From contig JAPYXD010000308.1 in the NCBI GenBank assembly GCA_030998225.1, positions 5,342,001 through 5,406,000 on the forward strand: a stretch of 64,000 nt of DNA, written 5' to 3'. Origin of the DNA: Diplolepis rosae (Eukaryota; Arthropoda; Insecta; Hymenoptera; Diplolepididae). Of the stretch, positions 12,388 to 23,553 are shown one piece after another; the stretch's first letter is position 1, and each line of letters begins with the position of its first letter. The position numbers were made by a program, and so were the translations under genes. The notes below the pieces were generated by a model that worked only from the letters and a program-made list of their open reading frames with translations, was not told the origin of the DNA and did no database searches.

Positions 12388-13069
12388 AGCAGATGTACTT
12401 TCACGTAAAAAATTTGCAAGTCGAAAAATGCCTTTTAAAAAACGGACTAGATCTGGGGAGTAACTTGTTTCCGTATTTTAATTTCTGGATCCATATACCA
12501 GGTACGAACCGGGTTGGGCTGAGTAGCAGATGTAATTCCACCTTTACGATTTGCAAGTCGACAACTCCCTTTTAAAAAACGGACTAGATCTGGGAAGTAA
12601 CTTATTTCCGTATTTTAATTTCTGGATCCATATGGCAGGTAGGAACCGGGTTGGGCTGGGTAGCAGATGTATTTTCACCTTAACAATTTACAAGTTAAAT
12701 GCCTTTCAGAAAGTAGAAAGGATCCGGGAAGATACATATATTCGTTTTTCAATTTCTGGATCCATATACCAGGTAGGAACCGGGTTGGGCTGGGTATTAG
12801 ATGTACTTTCACCTTAACAATGTGCAAGCCGACAACTGCCTTTTAGAAAAAGGACTGGATCCGGGAAGATACTTATTTTCGTATTTCAATTTCTGGATCC
12901 ATATGTCAGGTAGGAACCGGGTTGGGTTTGGTAGCAGATGTACTTTTACCTTAACAATGTGCAAGACGTCAACTGCCTCTTAAAAAAAAGAATAGATCCT
13001 GGTAGAAACCTATTTCCGTATATTAATTTCTGGATCCATATGGCAGGTAGGAACCGGGTTGGGCTGGGT
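12388..13069 (+). repeat. HOR-A fragment (5 monomers) leading into HOR-C
   Basis: Sequence from 12388 follows HOR-A from 5581 at a constant offset of 6807 bp (12551/5744, 12801/5994, 12938/6131, 13754/6947). The order is gamma, beta, delta, alpha, epsilon. The match continues into the first part of HOR-C, up to about 14157, so HOR-C grew out of this part of HOR-A. Confidence 0.85.
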
Positions 13070-13206
13070 AGCAGATGTAATTCCACCTTTACGATTTGCA
13101 AGTCGACAACTCCCTTTTAAAAAACGGACTAGATCTGGGAAGTAACTTATTTCCGTATTTTAATTTCTGGATCCATATGGCAGGTAGGAACCGGTTTGGG
13201 CTGGGT
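13070..13206 (+). repeat. Representative beta-class monomer (137 bp)
   Basis: Beta units have AATTCCACCTTTACG or AATTCCACTTTTACG after the start, then ATTTGCAAGTCGACAACTCC, a TTTTAAAAAACGG A-tract and CTGGGAAGTAACTTATTTCC. They usually end ATATGGCAGGTAGGAACCGG and are followed by a delta unit. The SalI palindrome GTCGAC and BglII palindrome AGATCT are both present. The window opens with a beta unit at base 1. Confidence 0.82.
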
Positions 13207-13340
13207 AGCAGATGTATTTTCACCTTAACAATTTACAAGTTAAATGCCTTTCAGAAAGTAGAAAGGATCCGGGAAGATACATATATTCGTTTTTCAATTT
13301 CTGGGTCGATATGTCAGGTAGGAACTTAGATGGGCTGGGT
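13207..13340 (+). repeat. Representative delta-class monomer (134 bp, 3-bp deletion)
   Basis: Delta units read TTTTCACCTTAACAATTTAC then AAGTTAAATGCCTTTCAG, where other classes have CAAGTCGACAACTGCC. The difference is a 3-bp deletion that makes the unit 134 bp. They carry a second GGATCC (AAAGGATCCGGGAAG) and end GGGTCGATATGTCAGG or GGATCCATATACC. The class is spread through HOR-A, C and D and the right-hand blocks, so the deletion is old and has been amplified with the HORs. Confidence 0.85.
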
Positions 13341-13614
13341 AGCAGATGTACTTTCACCTTAATAATGTGCAAGTCGACAACTGCCTTTTAGAAAACGAAA
13401 AGGAGCCGGTATGATACATATATTCGCATTTTACTTTCTGGATCCATATGTCAGGTAGGAACTGGGTAGCGACGATTAGCAGATGTACTTTCACGTTAAA
13501 AATTTGCAAGTCGACAACTGCCTTTTAAAAAACGGACTAGATCTGGGGAGTAACTTGTTTCCGTATTTTAATTTCTGGATCCATGTACCAGGTACGAACG
13601 GGGTTGGGCTGGGT

Positions 13615-13748
13615 AGCAGATGTATTTTTACCGTAACAATTTACAAGATAACTGCCTTTTAGAAAGTAGAAAGGATCCTTGAAGATACATATTATCGCAT
13701 TTCAATTTCTGGGTCCATATGTCAGGTAGGAACTGGGTAGGGACGAGT
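13615..13748 (+). repeat. Representative delta-prime monomer (134 bp)
   Basis: Delta-prime units share the 3-bp-shorter ATTTACAAGATAACTGCC segment, with ATTTTTACC at the start and GGATCCTTGAAGATAC in the middle. They are usually entered through GTACCAGGTACGAACGGGG. Related HOR-B/E units read CAATATACAAGATAACTGCC with CCTTGTAGACAC or CCTTGCAGACAC. A rarer subtype with TTTTCGACTTAACAATTTAC marks only 9668, 38132 and 63153. Confidence 0.82.
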
Positions 13749-13884
13749 AGCAGATGTACTTTCACGTTAAAAATTTGCAAGTCGAAAACTGCCTTTTAGA
13801 AAACGTACAGGATCCGGGAAGATACATATATTCCCATTTTAAATTTTGGATCCATATGTCAGGTAGAAACTTGGATGGGCTGGG
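13749..13884 (+). repeat. Representative gamma-class monomer (136 bp)
   Basis: Gamma units carry CTTTCACGTTAAAAATTTGC (or CACGTAAAAAATTTGC, CACGATAAAAATTTGC, CAAGATAAAAATTTGC subtypes) and are usually entered through GGTAGGGACGAGTAGCAG, GGTAGCGACGAGTAGCAG or GGATAGAGACGAGTAGCAG. They form dimers with beta-prime units at 42620-43711 and a run of four consecutive gamma units at about 41938-42483. Their subtypes are useful block markers, for example CAAGATAAAA near 8988, 37452, 51592, 53363 and 55133. Confidence 0.82.
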
Positions 13885-14021
13885 AGCAGATGTATTTCCA
13901 CGTTTACGATTTGCAAGTCGACAACTCCCTTTTAAAAAACGGACTAGATCTGGGGAGTAACTTATTTCCGTATTATAATTTCTGGATCCATATGTCAGGT
14001 AGGAGCTGGGTAGGGACGAGT
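13885..14021 (+). repeat. Representative beta-prime monomer (137 bp)
   Basis: Beta-prime units resemble beta but start with TTTCCACC/TTTCCACG or CTTCCACC and are entered through the one-base-shorter junction GGATGGGCTGGGAGCAG rather than GGGTAGCAG. Because the unit phase is arbitrary, this fixed pairing of preceding end and following start shows that the recombination unit spans my monomer boundary. A related form with TGCTTCCACC and CAAGTCGTCAACTGCCC recurs in HOR-B, HOR-E and the right-hand end. Confidence 0.8.
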
Positions 14022-14294
14022 AGCAGATGTACTTCCACCTTAACGATTTGCAAGTCGACAACTGCCCTTTAAAAACGGACTAGATCTGGGGAGTAACTTG
14101 TTTCCGTATTTTAATTTCTGGATCCATATGTCAGCTAGGAACCGGGTTGGGCTGGGTAGCAGATGTACTTTCACCTTAATAATGTGCAAGCCGACAACTG
14201 CCTTTTAGAAAAAAGACAGGAACCTGTAATATACATATCTTCTCATTTCAATTTCTGGGTCCATATGTCAGGTAGGAACCTTGTTGGGTTTGGT

Positions 14295-14431
14295 AGCAGA
14301 TGTACTTTTACCTTAACAATGTGCAAGACGTCAACTGCCTCTTAAAAAAAAGAATAGATCCTGGTAGAAACCTATTTCCGTATTTTAATTTCTGGATCCA
14401 TATACCAGGTAGGAACCGGGTTGGGCTGGGT
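14295..14431 (+). repeat. Representative epsilon-class monomer (137 bp)
   Basis: Epsilon units have CTTTTACCTTAACAATGTGC, the AatII palindrome GACGTC in CAAGACGTCAACTGCC, TCTTAAAAAAAAGAATAG (an eight-A run) and ATCCTGGTAGAAACC. They are entered through GGGTTTGGTAGCAG and normally followed by a beta or zeta unit. The class occurs in HOR-A, B, C and D but I see none in the dimer-rich 42-62-kb part. Confidence 0.85.
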
Positions 14432-15657
14432 AGCAGATGTAATTCTACTTTTACGATTTGCAGGTCGACAACTCCCTTTTAAAAAACGGACTAGATCTGG
14501 GAAGTAACTTTTTTCCGTATTTTAATTTCTTGGCCCATATGGCAGGTAGGAACCCGGTTGGGCTGGGTAGCAGATGTATTTTCACCTTAACAATTTACAA
14601 GTTAAATGCCTTTCAGAAAGTAGAAAGGATCCGGGAAGATACATATATTCGTTTTTCAATTTCTGGGTCGATATGTCAGGTAGGAACTTAGATGGGCTGG
14701 GTAGCAGATGTACTTTCACCTTAATAATGTGCAAGGCGACAACTGCCTTTTTAGAAAACGATAAGGAGCCGGTATGATACATATATTCGCATTTTAATTA
14801 CTGGCTCCATATGTCAGGTAGGAACTGGGTAGCGACGATTAGCAGATGTACTTTCACGTTAAAAATTTGCAAGTCGACAACTGCCTTTTAAAAAACGGAC
14901 TAGATCTGGGGAGTAACTTGTTTCCGTATTTTAATTTCTGGATCCATGTACCAGGTACGAACGGGGTTGGGCTGGGTAGCAGATGTATTTTTACCTTAAC
15001 AATTTACAAGATAACTGCCTTTTAGAAAGTAGAAAGGATCCTTGAAGATACATATTATCGCATTTCAATTTCTGGGTCCATATGTCAGGTAGGATCTGGA
15101 TAGAGACGAGTTGCAGAAGAACTTTCACGTTAAAAATTTGCAAGTCGAAAACTGCCTTTTAGAAAACGTACAGGATCCGGGAAGATACATATATTCCCAT
15201 TTTAAATTTTGGATCCATATGTCAGGTAGAAACTTGGATGGGCTGGGAGCAGATGTACTTCCACCTTTACGATTTGCAAGTCGACAACTCCCTTTTAAAA
15301 AACGGACTAGATATGGGGAGTAACTTATTTCCGTATTATAATTTCTGGATCCATATGTCAGGTAGGAGCTGGGTAGGGACGAGTAGCAGATGTACTTCCA
15401 CCTTAACGATTTGCAAGTCGACAACTGCCCTTTAAAAACGGACTAGATCTGGGGAGTAACTTGTTTCCGCATTTTAATTTCTGGATCCATATACCAGGTA
15501 GGAACCGGGTTGGGCTGGGTATTAGATGTACTTTCACCTTAACAATGTGCAAGACGTCAATTGCCTCTTAAAAAAAAGAATAGATCCTGGTAGAAACCTA
15601 TTTCCGTATTTTAATTTCTGGATCCATATACCAGGTAGGAACCGGGTTGGGCTGGGT
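14432..15657 (+). repeat. Nested decamer of HOR-C, nine-unit version
   Basis: Units at 14432, 14569, 14703, 14841, 14978, 15112, 15248, 15385 and 15521 repeat the class order of 13070-14431 at 1362-1363 bp. The alpha and epsilon units of the decamer are merged here into one hybrid, 15521-15657. Its start and first part are alpha; from GACGTCAATTGCC onward it is epsilon. The lost 136-bp unit explains the 4085 against 4222 bp difference between HOR-C copies. Confidence 0.85.
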
Positions 15658-17018
15658 AGCAGATGTAATTCCACCTTTACGATTTGCAAGTCGACAACTC
15701 CCTTTTAAAAAACGGACTAGATCTGGGAAGTAACTTATTTCCGTATTTTAATTTCTGGATCCATATGGCAGGTAGGAACCGGGTTGGGCTTGGTAGCAGA
15801 TGTATTTTCACCTTAACAATTTACAAGTTAAATGCCTTTCAGAAAGTAGAAAGGATCCGGGAAGATACATATATTCGTTTTTCAATTTCTGGATCCATAT
15901 ACCAGGTAGGAACCGGGTTGGGCTGGGTATTAGATGTACTTTCACCTTAACAATGTGCAAGCCGACAACTGCCTTTTAGAAAAAGGACTGGATCCGGGAA
16001 GATACTTATTTTCGTATTTCAATTTCTGGATCCATATGTCAGGTAGGAACCGGGTTGGGTTTGGTAGCAGATGTACTTTTACCTTAACAATGTGCAAGAC
16101 GTCAACTGCCTCTTAAAAAAAAGAATAGATCCTGGTAGAAACCTATTTCCGTATATTAATTTCTGGATCCATATGGCAGGTAGGACGCGGATGGGCTGGG
16201 AGCAGATGTACTTCCACCTTTACGATTTGCAAGTCGACAAATCCCTTTTAAAAACGGACTAGATCTGGGAAGTTACTTATTTGCGTTTTTGAATTTCTGG
16301 ATCCATATACCAGGTAGGAACCGGGTTGGGCTGGGTAGCAGATGTAATTCCACCTTTACGATTTGCAAGTCGACAACTCCCTTTTAAAAAACGGACTAGA
16401 TCTGGGAAGTAACTTATTTCCGTATTTTAATTTCTGGATCCATATGGCAGGTAGGAACCGGGTTGGGCTGGGTAGCAGATGTATTTTCACCTTAACAATT
16501 TACAAGTTAAATGCCTTTCAGAAAGTAGAAAGGATCCGGGAAGATACATATATTCGTTTTTCAATTTCTGGATCCATATACCAGGTAGGAACCGGGTTGG
16601 GCTGGGTATTAGATGTACTTTCACCTTAACAATGTGCAAGCCGACAACTGCCTTTTAGAAAAAGGACTGGATCCGGGAAGATACTTATTTTCGTATTTCA
16701 ATTTCTGGATCCATATGTCAGGTAGGAACCGGGTTGGGTTTGGTAGCAGATGTACTTTTACCTTAACAATGCTCAAGACGTCAACTGCCTCTTAAAAAAA
16801 AGAATAGATCCTGGTAGAAACCTATTTCCGTATTTTAATTTCTGGATCCATATACCAGGTAGGAACCGGGTTGGGCTGGGTAGCAGATGTAATTCCACTT
16901 TTACGATTTGCAAGTCGACAACTGCCTTTTAAAAAACGGACTAGATCTGGGAAGTAACTTATTTCCGTATTTTAATTTCTGGATCCATATGGCAGGTAGG
17001 AACATGGATGGGCTGGGT
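15658..17018 (+). repeat. Tandem pentamer pair in HOR-C (679-bp period)
   Basis: 15658-16336 and 16337-17018 share the order beta, delta, alpha, epsilon and then a fifth unit. Matched positions 15684/16363, 15934/16613 and 16071/16750 are 679 bp apart. The same pair sits at 19879-21239 at a 680-bp period, so the duplication preceded the HOR-C duplication. Confidence 0.85.
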
Positions 17019-17154
17019 AGCAGATGTATTTTCACCTTAATAATGTGCAAGCCGACAACTGCCTTTAAGAAAACGGACTAGATCTGGGAAGTAACTTATG
17101 TCCGTATTTTAATTTCTGGGTCCATAGATCAGGTAGGAACTTGGATGGGCTGGG

Positions 17155-20100
17155 AGCAGATGTACTTCCACCTTTACGATTTGCAAGTCGACAAATCCCT
17201 TTTAAAAAACGGACTAGATCTGGGAAGTAACTTATTTCCGTATTTTAATTTCTGGATCCATATACCAGGTAGGAACCGGGTTGGGCTGGGTAGCAGATGT
17301 ATTTTCACCTTAACAATTTACAAGTTAAATTCCTTTCAGAAAGTAGAAAGGATCCGGGAAGATACATATATTCGTTTTTCAATTTCTGGGTCGATATGTC
17401 AGGTAGGAACTTAGATGGGCTGGGTAGCAGATGTACTTTCACCTTAATAATGTGCAAGCCGACAACTGCCTTTTAGAAAACGAAAAGGAGCCGGTATGAT
17501 ACATATATTCGCATTTTACTTTCTGGATCCATATGTCAGGTAGGAACTGGGTAGCGACGAGTAGCAGATGTACTTTCACCTTAATAATGTGCAAGTCGAC
17601 AACTGCCTTTTAAAAAACGGACTAGATCTGGGGAGTAACTTGTTTCCGTATTTTAATTTCTGGATCCATGTACCAGGTACGAACGGGGTTGGGCTGGGTA
17701 GCAGATGTATTTTTACCTTAACAATGTACAAGATAACTGCCTTTTAGAAAGTAGAAAGGATCCTTGAAGATACATATTATCGCATTTCAATTTCTGGGTC
17801 CATATGTCAGGTAGGAACTGGGTAGGGACGAGTAGCAGATGTACTTTCACGTTAAAAATTTGCAAGTCGAAAACTGCCTTTTAGAAAACGTACAGGATCC
17901 GGGAAGATACATATATTCCCATTTTAAATTTTGGATCCATATGTCAGGTAGAAACTTGGATGGGCTGGGAGCAGATGTATTTCCACCTTTACGATTTGCA
18001 AGTCGACAACTCCCTTTTAAAAAACGGACTAGATCTGGGGAGTAACTTATTTCCGTATTATAATTTCTGGATCCATATGTCAGGTAGGAGCTGGGTAGGG
18101 ACGAGTAGCAGATGTACTTCCACCTTAACGATTTGCAAGTCGACAACTGCCCTTTAAAAACGGACTAGATCTGGGGAGTAACTTGTTTCCGTATTTTAAT
18201 TTCTGGATCCATATGTCAGCTAGGAACCGGGTTGGGCTGGGTAGCAGATGTACTTTCACCTTAACAATGTGCAAGCCGACAACTGCCTTTTAGAAAAAGG
18301 ACTGGATCCGGGAAGATACTTATTTTCGTATTTCAATTTCTGGATCCATATGTCGGGTAGGAACCATGTTGGGTTTGGTAGCAGATGTACTTTTACCTTA
18401 ACAATGTGCAAGACGTCAACTGCCTCTTAAAAAAAAGAATAGATCCTGGTAGAAACCTATTTCCGTATTTTAATTTCTGGATCCATATACCAGGTAGGAA
18501 CCGGGTTGGGCTGGGTAGCAGATGTAATTCTACATTTACGATTTGCAGGTCGACAACTCCCTTTTAAAAAACGGACTAGATCTGGGTAGTAACTTTTTTC
18601 CGTATTTTAATTTCTGGATCCATATGGCAGGTAGGAACCGGGTTGGGCTGGGTAGCAGATGTATTTTCACCTTAACAATTTACAAGTTAAATGCCTTTCA
18701 GAAAGTAGAAAGGATCCGGGAAGATACATATATTCGTTTTTCAATTTCTGGGTCGATATGTCAGGTAGGAACTTAGATGGGCTGGGTAGCAGATGTACTT
18801 TCACCTTAATAATGTGCAAGTCGACAACTGCCTTTTATAAAACGAACAGGAGCCGGTATGATACATATATTCGCATTTCAATTTCTGGGTCCATATGTCA
18901 GGTAGGAACTGGGTAGCGACGAGTAGCAGATGTACTTTCACCTTAATAATGTGCAAGTCGACAACTGCCTTTTAAAAAACGGACTAGATCTGGGGAGTAA
19001 CTTGTTTCCGTATTTTAATTTCTGGATCCATGTACCAGGTACGAACGGGGTTGGGCTGGGTAGCAGATGTATTTTTACCTTAACAATTTACAAGATAACT
19101 GCCTTTTAGAAAGTAGAAAGGATCCTTGAAGATACATATTATCGCATTTCAATTTCTGGGTCCATATGTCAGGTAGGAACTGGATAGAGACGAGTAGCAG
19201 ATGTACTTTCACGTTAAAAATTTGCAAGTCGAAAACTGCCTTTTAGAAAACGTACAGGATCCGGGAAGATACATATATTCCCATTTTAAATTTTGGATCC
19301 ATATGTCAGGTAGAAACTTGGATGGGCTGGGAGCAGATGTACTTCCACCTTTACGATTTGCAAGTCGACAACTCCCTTTTAAAAAACGGACTAGATATGG
19401 GGAGTAACTTATTTCCGTATTATAATTTCTGGATCCATATGTCAGGTAGGAGCTGGGTAGGGACGAGTAGCAGATGTACTTCCACCTTAACGATTTGCAA
19501 GTCGACAACTGCCCTTTAAAAACGGACTAGATCTGGGGAGTAACTTGTTTCCGTATTTTAATTTCTGGATCCATATGTCAGCTAGGAACCGGGTTGGGCT
19601 GGGTAGCAGATGTACTTTCACCTTAACAATGTGCAAGCCGACAACTGCCTTTTAGAAAAAGGACTGGATCCGGGAAGATACTTATTTTCGTATTTCAATT
19701 TCTGGATCCATATGTCAGGTAGGAACCGGGTTGGGTTTGGTAGCAGATGTACTTTTACCTTAACAATGTGCAAGACGTCAATTGCCTCTTAAAAAAAAGA
19801 ATAGATCCTGGTAGAAACCTATTTCCGTATTTTAATTTCTGGATCCATATACCAGGTAGGAACCGGGTTGGGCTGGGTAGCAGATGTAATTCCACCTTTA
19901 CGATTTGCAAGTCGACAACTCCCTTTTAAAAAACGGACTAGATCTGGGAAGTAACTTATTTCCGTATTTTAATTTCTGGATCCATATGGCAGGTAGGAAC
20001 CGGGTTGGGCTGGGTAGCAGATGTATTTTCACCTTAACAATTTACAAGTTAAATGCCTTTCAGAAAGTAGAAAGGATCCGGGAAGATACATATATTCGTT

Positions 20101-21376
20101 TTTCAATTTCTGGATCCATATACCAGGTAGGAACCGGGTTGGGCTGGGTATTAGATGTACTTTCACCTTAACAATGTGCAAGCCGACAACTGCCTTTTAG
20201 AAAAAGGACTGGATCCGGGAAGATACTTATTTTCGTATTTCAATTTCTGGATCCATATGTCAGGGAGGAACCGGGTTGGGTTTGGTAGCAGATGTACTTT
20301 TACCTTAACAATGTGCAAGACGTCAACTGCCTCTTAAAAAAAAGAATAGATCCTGGTAGAAACCTATTTTCGAATTTTAATTTTTTGGTCCATATGTCAG
20401 GTAGGAACTTGGATGGGCTGGGAGCAGATGTACTTCCACCTTTACGATTTGCAAGTCGACAAATCCCTTTTAAAAACGGACTAGATCTGGGAAGTAACTT
20501 ATTTCCGTATTTTAATTTCTGGATCCATATACCAGGTAGGAACCGGGTTGGGCTTGGTAGCAGATGTAATTCCACCTTTACGATTTGCAAGTCGACAACT
20601 CCCTTTTAAAAAACGGACTAGATCTGGGAAGTAACTTATTTCCGTATTTTAATTTCTGGATCCATATGGCAGGTAGGAACCGGGTTGGGCTGGGTAGCAG
20701 ATGTATTTTCACCTTAACACTTTACAAGTTAGATGCCTTTCAGAAAGTAGAAAGGATCCGGGAAGATACATATATTCGTTTTTCAATTTCTGGATCCATA
20801 TACCAGGTAGGAACCGGGTTGGGCTGGGTATTAGATGTACTTTCACCTTAACAATGTGCAAGCCGACAACTGCCTTTTAGAAAAAGGACTGGATCCGGGA
20901 AGATACTTATTTTCGTATTTCAATTTCTGGATCCATATGTCAGGTAGGAACCGGGTTGGGTTTGGTAGCAGATGTACTTTTACCTGACCAATGCGCAAGA
21001 CGTCAACTGCCTCTTAAAAAAAAGAATAGATCCTGGTAGAAACCTATTTCCGTATTTTAATTTCTGGATCCATATACCAGGTAGGAACCGGGTTGGGCTG
21101 GGTAGCAGATGTAATTCCACTTTTACGATTTGCAAGTCGACAACTCCCTTTTAAAAAACGGACTAGATCTGGGAAGTAACTTATTTCCGTATTTTAATTT
21201 CTGGCTCCATATGTCAGGTAGGAACATGGATGGGCTGGGAGCAGATGTATTTTTCACCTTAATAATGTGCAAGCCGACAACTCCCTTTTACAAAACGGAC
21301 TAGATCTGGGAAGTAACTTATTTCCGTATTTTAATTTCTGGGTCCATATGTCAGGTAGGAACTTGGATGGGCTGGG
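17155..21376 (+). repeat. HOR-C copy 2 (31-mer, 4222 bp)
   Basis: The left part matches copy 1 at 4084-4085 bp and the right part at 4221-4222 bp (15684/19905, 15934/20155, 16363/20585, 16750/20972, 17019/21240). This copy therefore has one extra unit, located near 19605-19742. There alpha and epsilon are separate units, whereas copy 1 has a single alpha/epsilon hybrid at 15521-15657. The pentamer duplication is present in both copies (19905/20585). Confidence 0.88.
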
Positions 21377-23553
21377 AGCAGATGTACTTCCACCTTTACG
21401 ATTTGCAAGTCGACAAATCCCTTTAAAAACGGACTAGATCTGGGGAGGAACTTATTTCCGTATTTTAATTTCTGGATCCATATACCAGGTACGAATCGGG
21501 TTGGGCTGAGTAGCAGATGTAATTCCACCTTTACGATTTGCAAGTCGACAACTCCCTTTTAAAAAACGGACTAGATCTGGGAAGTAACTTATTTCCGTAT
21601 TTTAATTTCTGGGTCCATATGTCAGGTAGGAACATGGATGGGCTGGGAGCAGATGTGCTTCCACCTTAACGATTTGCAAGTCGACAAATCCCTTTAAAAA
21701 CGGACTAGATCTGGGGAGTAACTTGTTTCCGTATTTTAATTTCTGGATCCATATGGCAGGTAGGAACCGGGTTGGGCTGGGTAGCAGATGTATTTTCACC
21801 TTAACAATTTACAAGTTAAATGCCTTTCAGAAAGTAGAAAGGATCCGGGAAGATACATATATTCGTTTTTCAATTTCTGGGTCGATATGTCAGGTAGGAA
21901 CTTAGATGGGCTGGGTAGCAGATGTACTTTCACCTTAATAATGTGCAAGTCGACAACTGCCTTTTAGAAAACGTACAGGATCCGGGAAGATACATATATT
22001 CGCATTTTAATATCTGGATCCATATGTCAGGTAGGAACTGGGTAGCGACGAGTAGCAGATGTACTTTCACGTTAAAAATTTGCAAGTCGACAACTGCCTT
22101 TTAAAAAACGGACTAGATCTGGGGAGTAACTTGTTTCCGTATTTTAATTTCTGGATCCATGTACCAGGTACGAACGGGGTTGGGCTGGGTAGCAGATGTA
22201 TTTTTACCTTAACAATTTACAAGATAACTGCCTTTTAGAAAGTAGAAAGGATCCTTGAAGATACATATTATCGCATTTCAATTTCTGGGTCCATATGTCA
22301 GGTAGGAACTGGGTAGGGACGAGTAGCAGATGTACTTTCACGTTAAAAATTTGCAAGTCGAAAACTGCCTTTTAGAAAACGTACAGGATCCGGGAAGATA
22401 CATATATTCCCATTTTAAATTTTGGATCCATATGTCAGGTAGAAACTTGGATGGGCTGGGAGCAGATGTATTTCCACGTTTACGATTTGCAAGTCGACAA
22501 CTCCCTTTTAAAAAACGGACTAGATCTGGGGAGTAACTTATTTCCGTATTATAATTTCTGGGTCCATATGTCAGGTAGGATCTGGATAGAGACGAGTAAC
22601 AGATGTTCTTTCACGGTAAAAATGTGCAAGTCGAAAAATGCCTTTTAAAAAACGGACTAGATCTGGGGAGTAACTTGTTTCCGTATTTTAATTTCTGGAT
22701 CCATATACCAGGTAGGAACCGGGTTGGGCTGGGTATTAGATGTACTTTCACCTTAACAATGTGCAAGCCGACAACTGCCTTTTAGAAAAAGGACTGGATC
22801 CGGGAAGATACTTATTTTCGTATTTCAATTTCTGGATCCATATGTCAGGTAGGAACCGGTATGGGTTTGGTAGCAGATGTACTTTTACCTTAACAATGTG
22901 CAAGACGTCAATTGCCTCTTAAAAAAAAGAATAGATCCTGGTAGAAACCTATTTCCGTATTTTAATTTCTGGATCCATATACCAGGTAGGAACCGGGTTG
23001 GGCTGGGTAGCAGATGTAATTCCACCTTTACGATTTGCAAGTCGACAACTCCCTTTTAAAAAACGGACTAGATCTGGGAAGTAACTTATTTCCGTATTTT
23101 AATTTCTGGATCCATATGGCAGGTAGGAACCGGGATGGGCTTGGTAGCAGATGTATTTTCACTTTAACAATTTACAAGTTAAATGCCTTTCAGAAAGTAG
23201 AAAGGATCCGGGAAGATACATATATTCGATTTTCAATTTCTGGATCCATATACCAGGTAGGAACCGGGTTGGGCTGGGTATTAGATGTACTTTCACCTTA
23301 ACAATGTGCAAGCCAACAACTGCCTTTTAGAAAAATGAATGTATCAGTGAAGATACTTATTTTCGTATTTCAATTTCTGGATCCATATACCAGGTACGTA
23401 CCGGGTTGGGCTGAGTAGCAGATATATTTCCACCTTTACGATTTGCAAGTTGACAACTCCCTTTTAAAAAACGGACTAGATCTGGGGAGTAACTTATTTC
23501 CGTATTATAATTTCTGGGTCCATATGTCAGGTAGGATCTGGATAGAGACGAGT
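21377..23553 (+). repeat. HOR-C copy 3, partial and rearranged (16 monomers)
   Basis: The copy begins with the same beta-prime and beta units and reaches the gamma/beta-prime section at 22325-22597. It then matches the earlier alpha-epsilon-beta-delta run at a 3130-bp offset (19610/22740, 19747/22877, 19905/23035). Two entry junctions read GGATAGAGACGAGTAACAG (22598 and 23554), a form that becomes fixed at the start of HOR-D. The unit at 23280 carries an unusual AAATGAATGTATCAGTGAAG middle. Confidence 0.8.

Larger units (their letters stand above)
13070..17154 (+). repeat. HOR-C copy 1 (30-mer, 4085 bp) with nested subrepeats
   Basis: Unit starts read from sequence: 13070, 13207, 13341, 13478, 13615, 13749, 13885, 14022, 14158, 14295 form a decamer. 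The decamer repeats as a nine-unit version from 14432, and then two beta-delta-alpha-epsilon-containing pentamers follow (15658 and 16337, offset 679 bp). The whole series repeats from 17155 at offset 4085 (13754/17839, 14163/18248, 14458/18543). The unit at 14158-14294 is unusually divergent (GGAACCTGTAATATACATA in place of the alpha middle). Confidence 0.88.
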
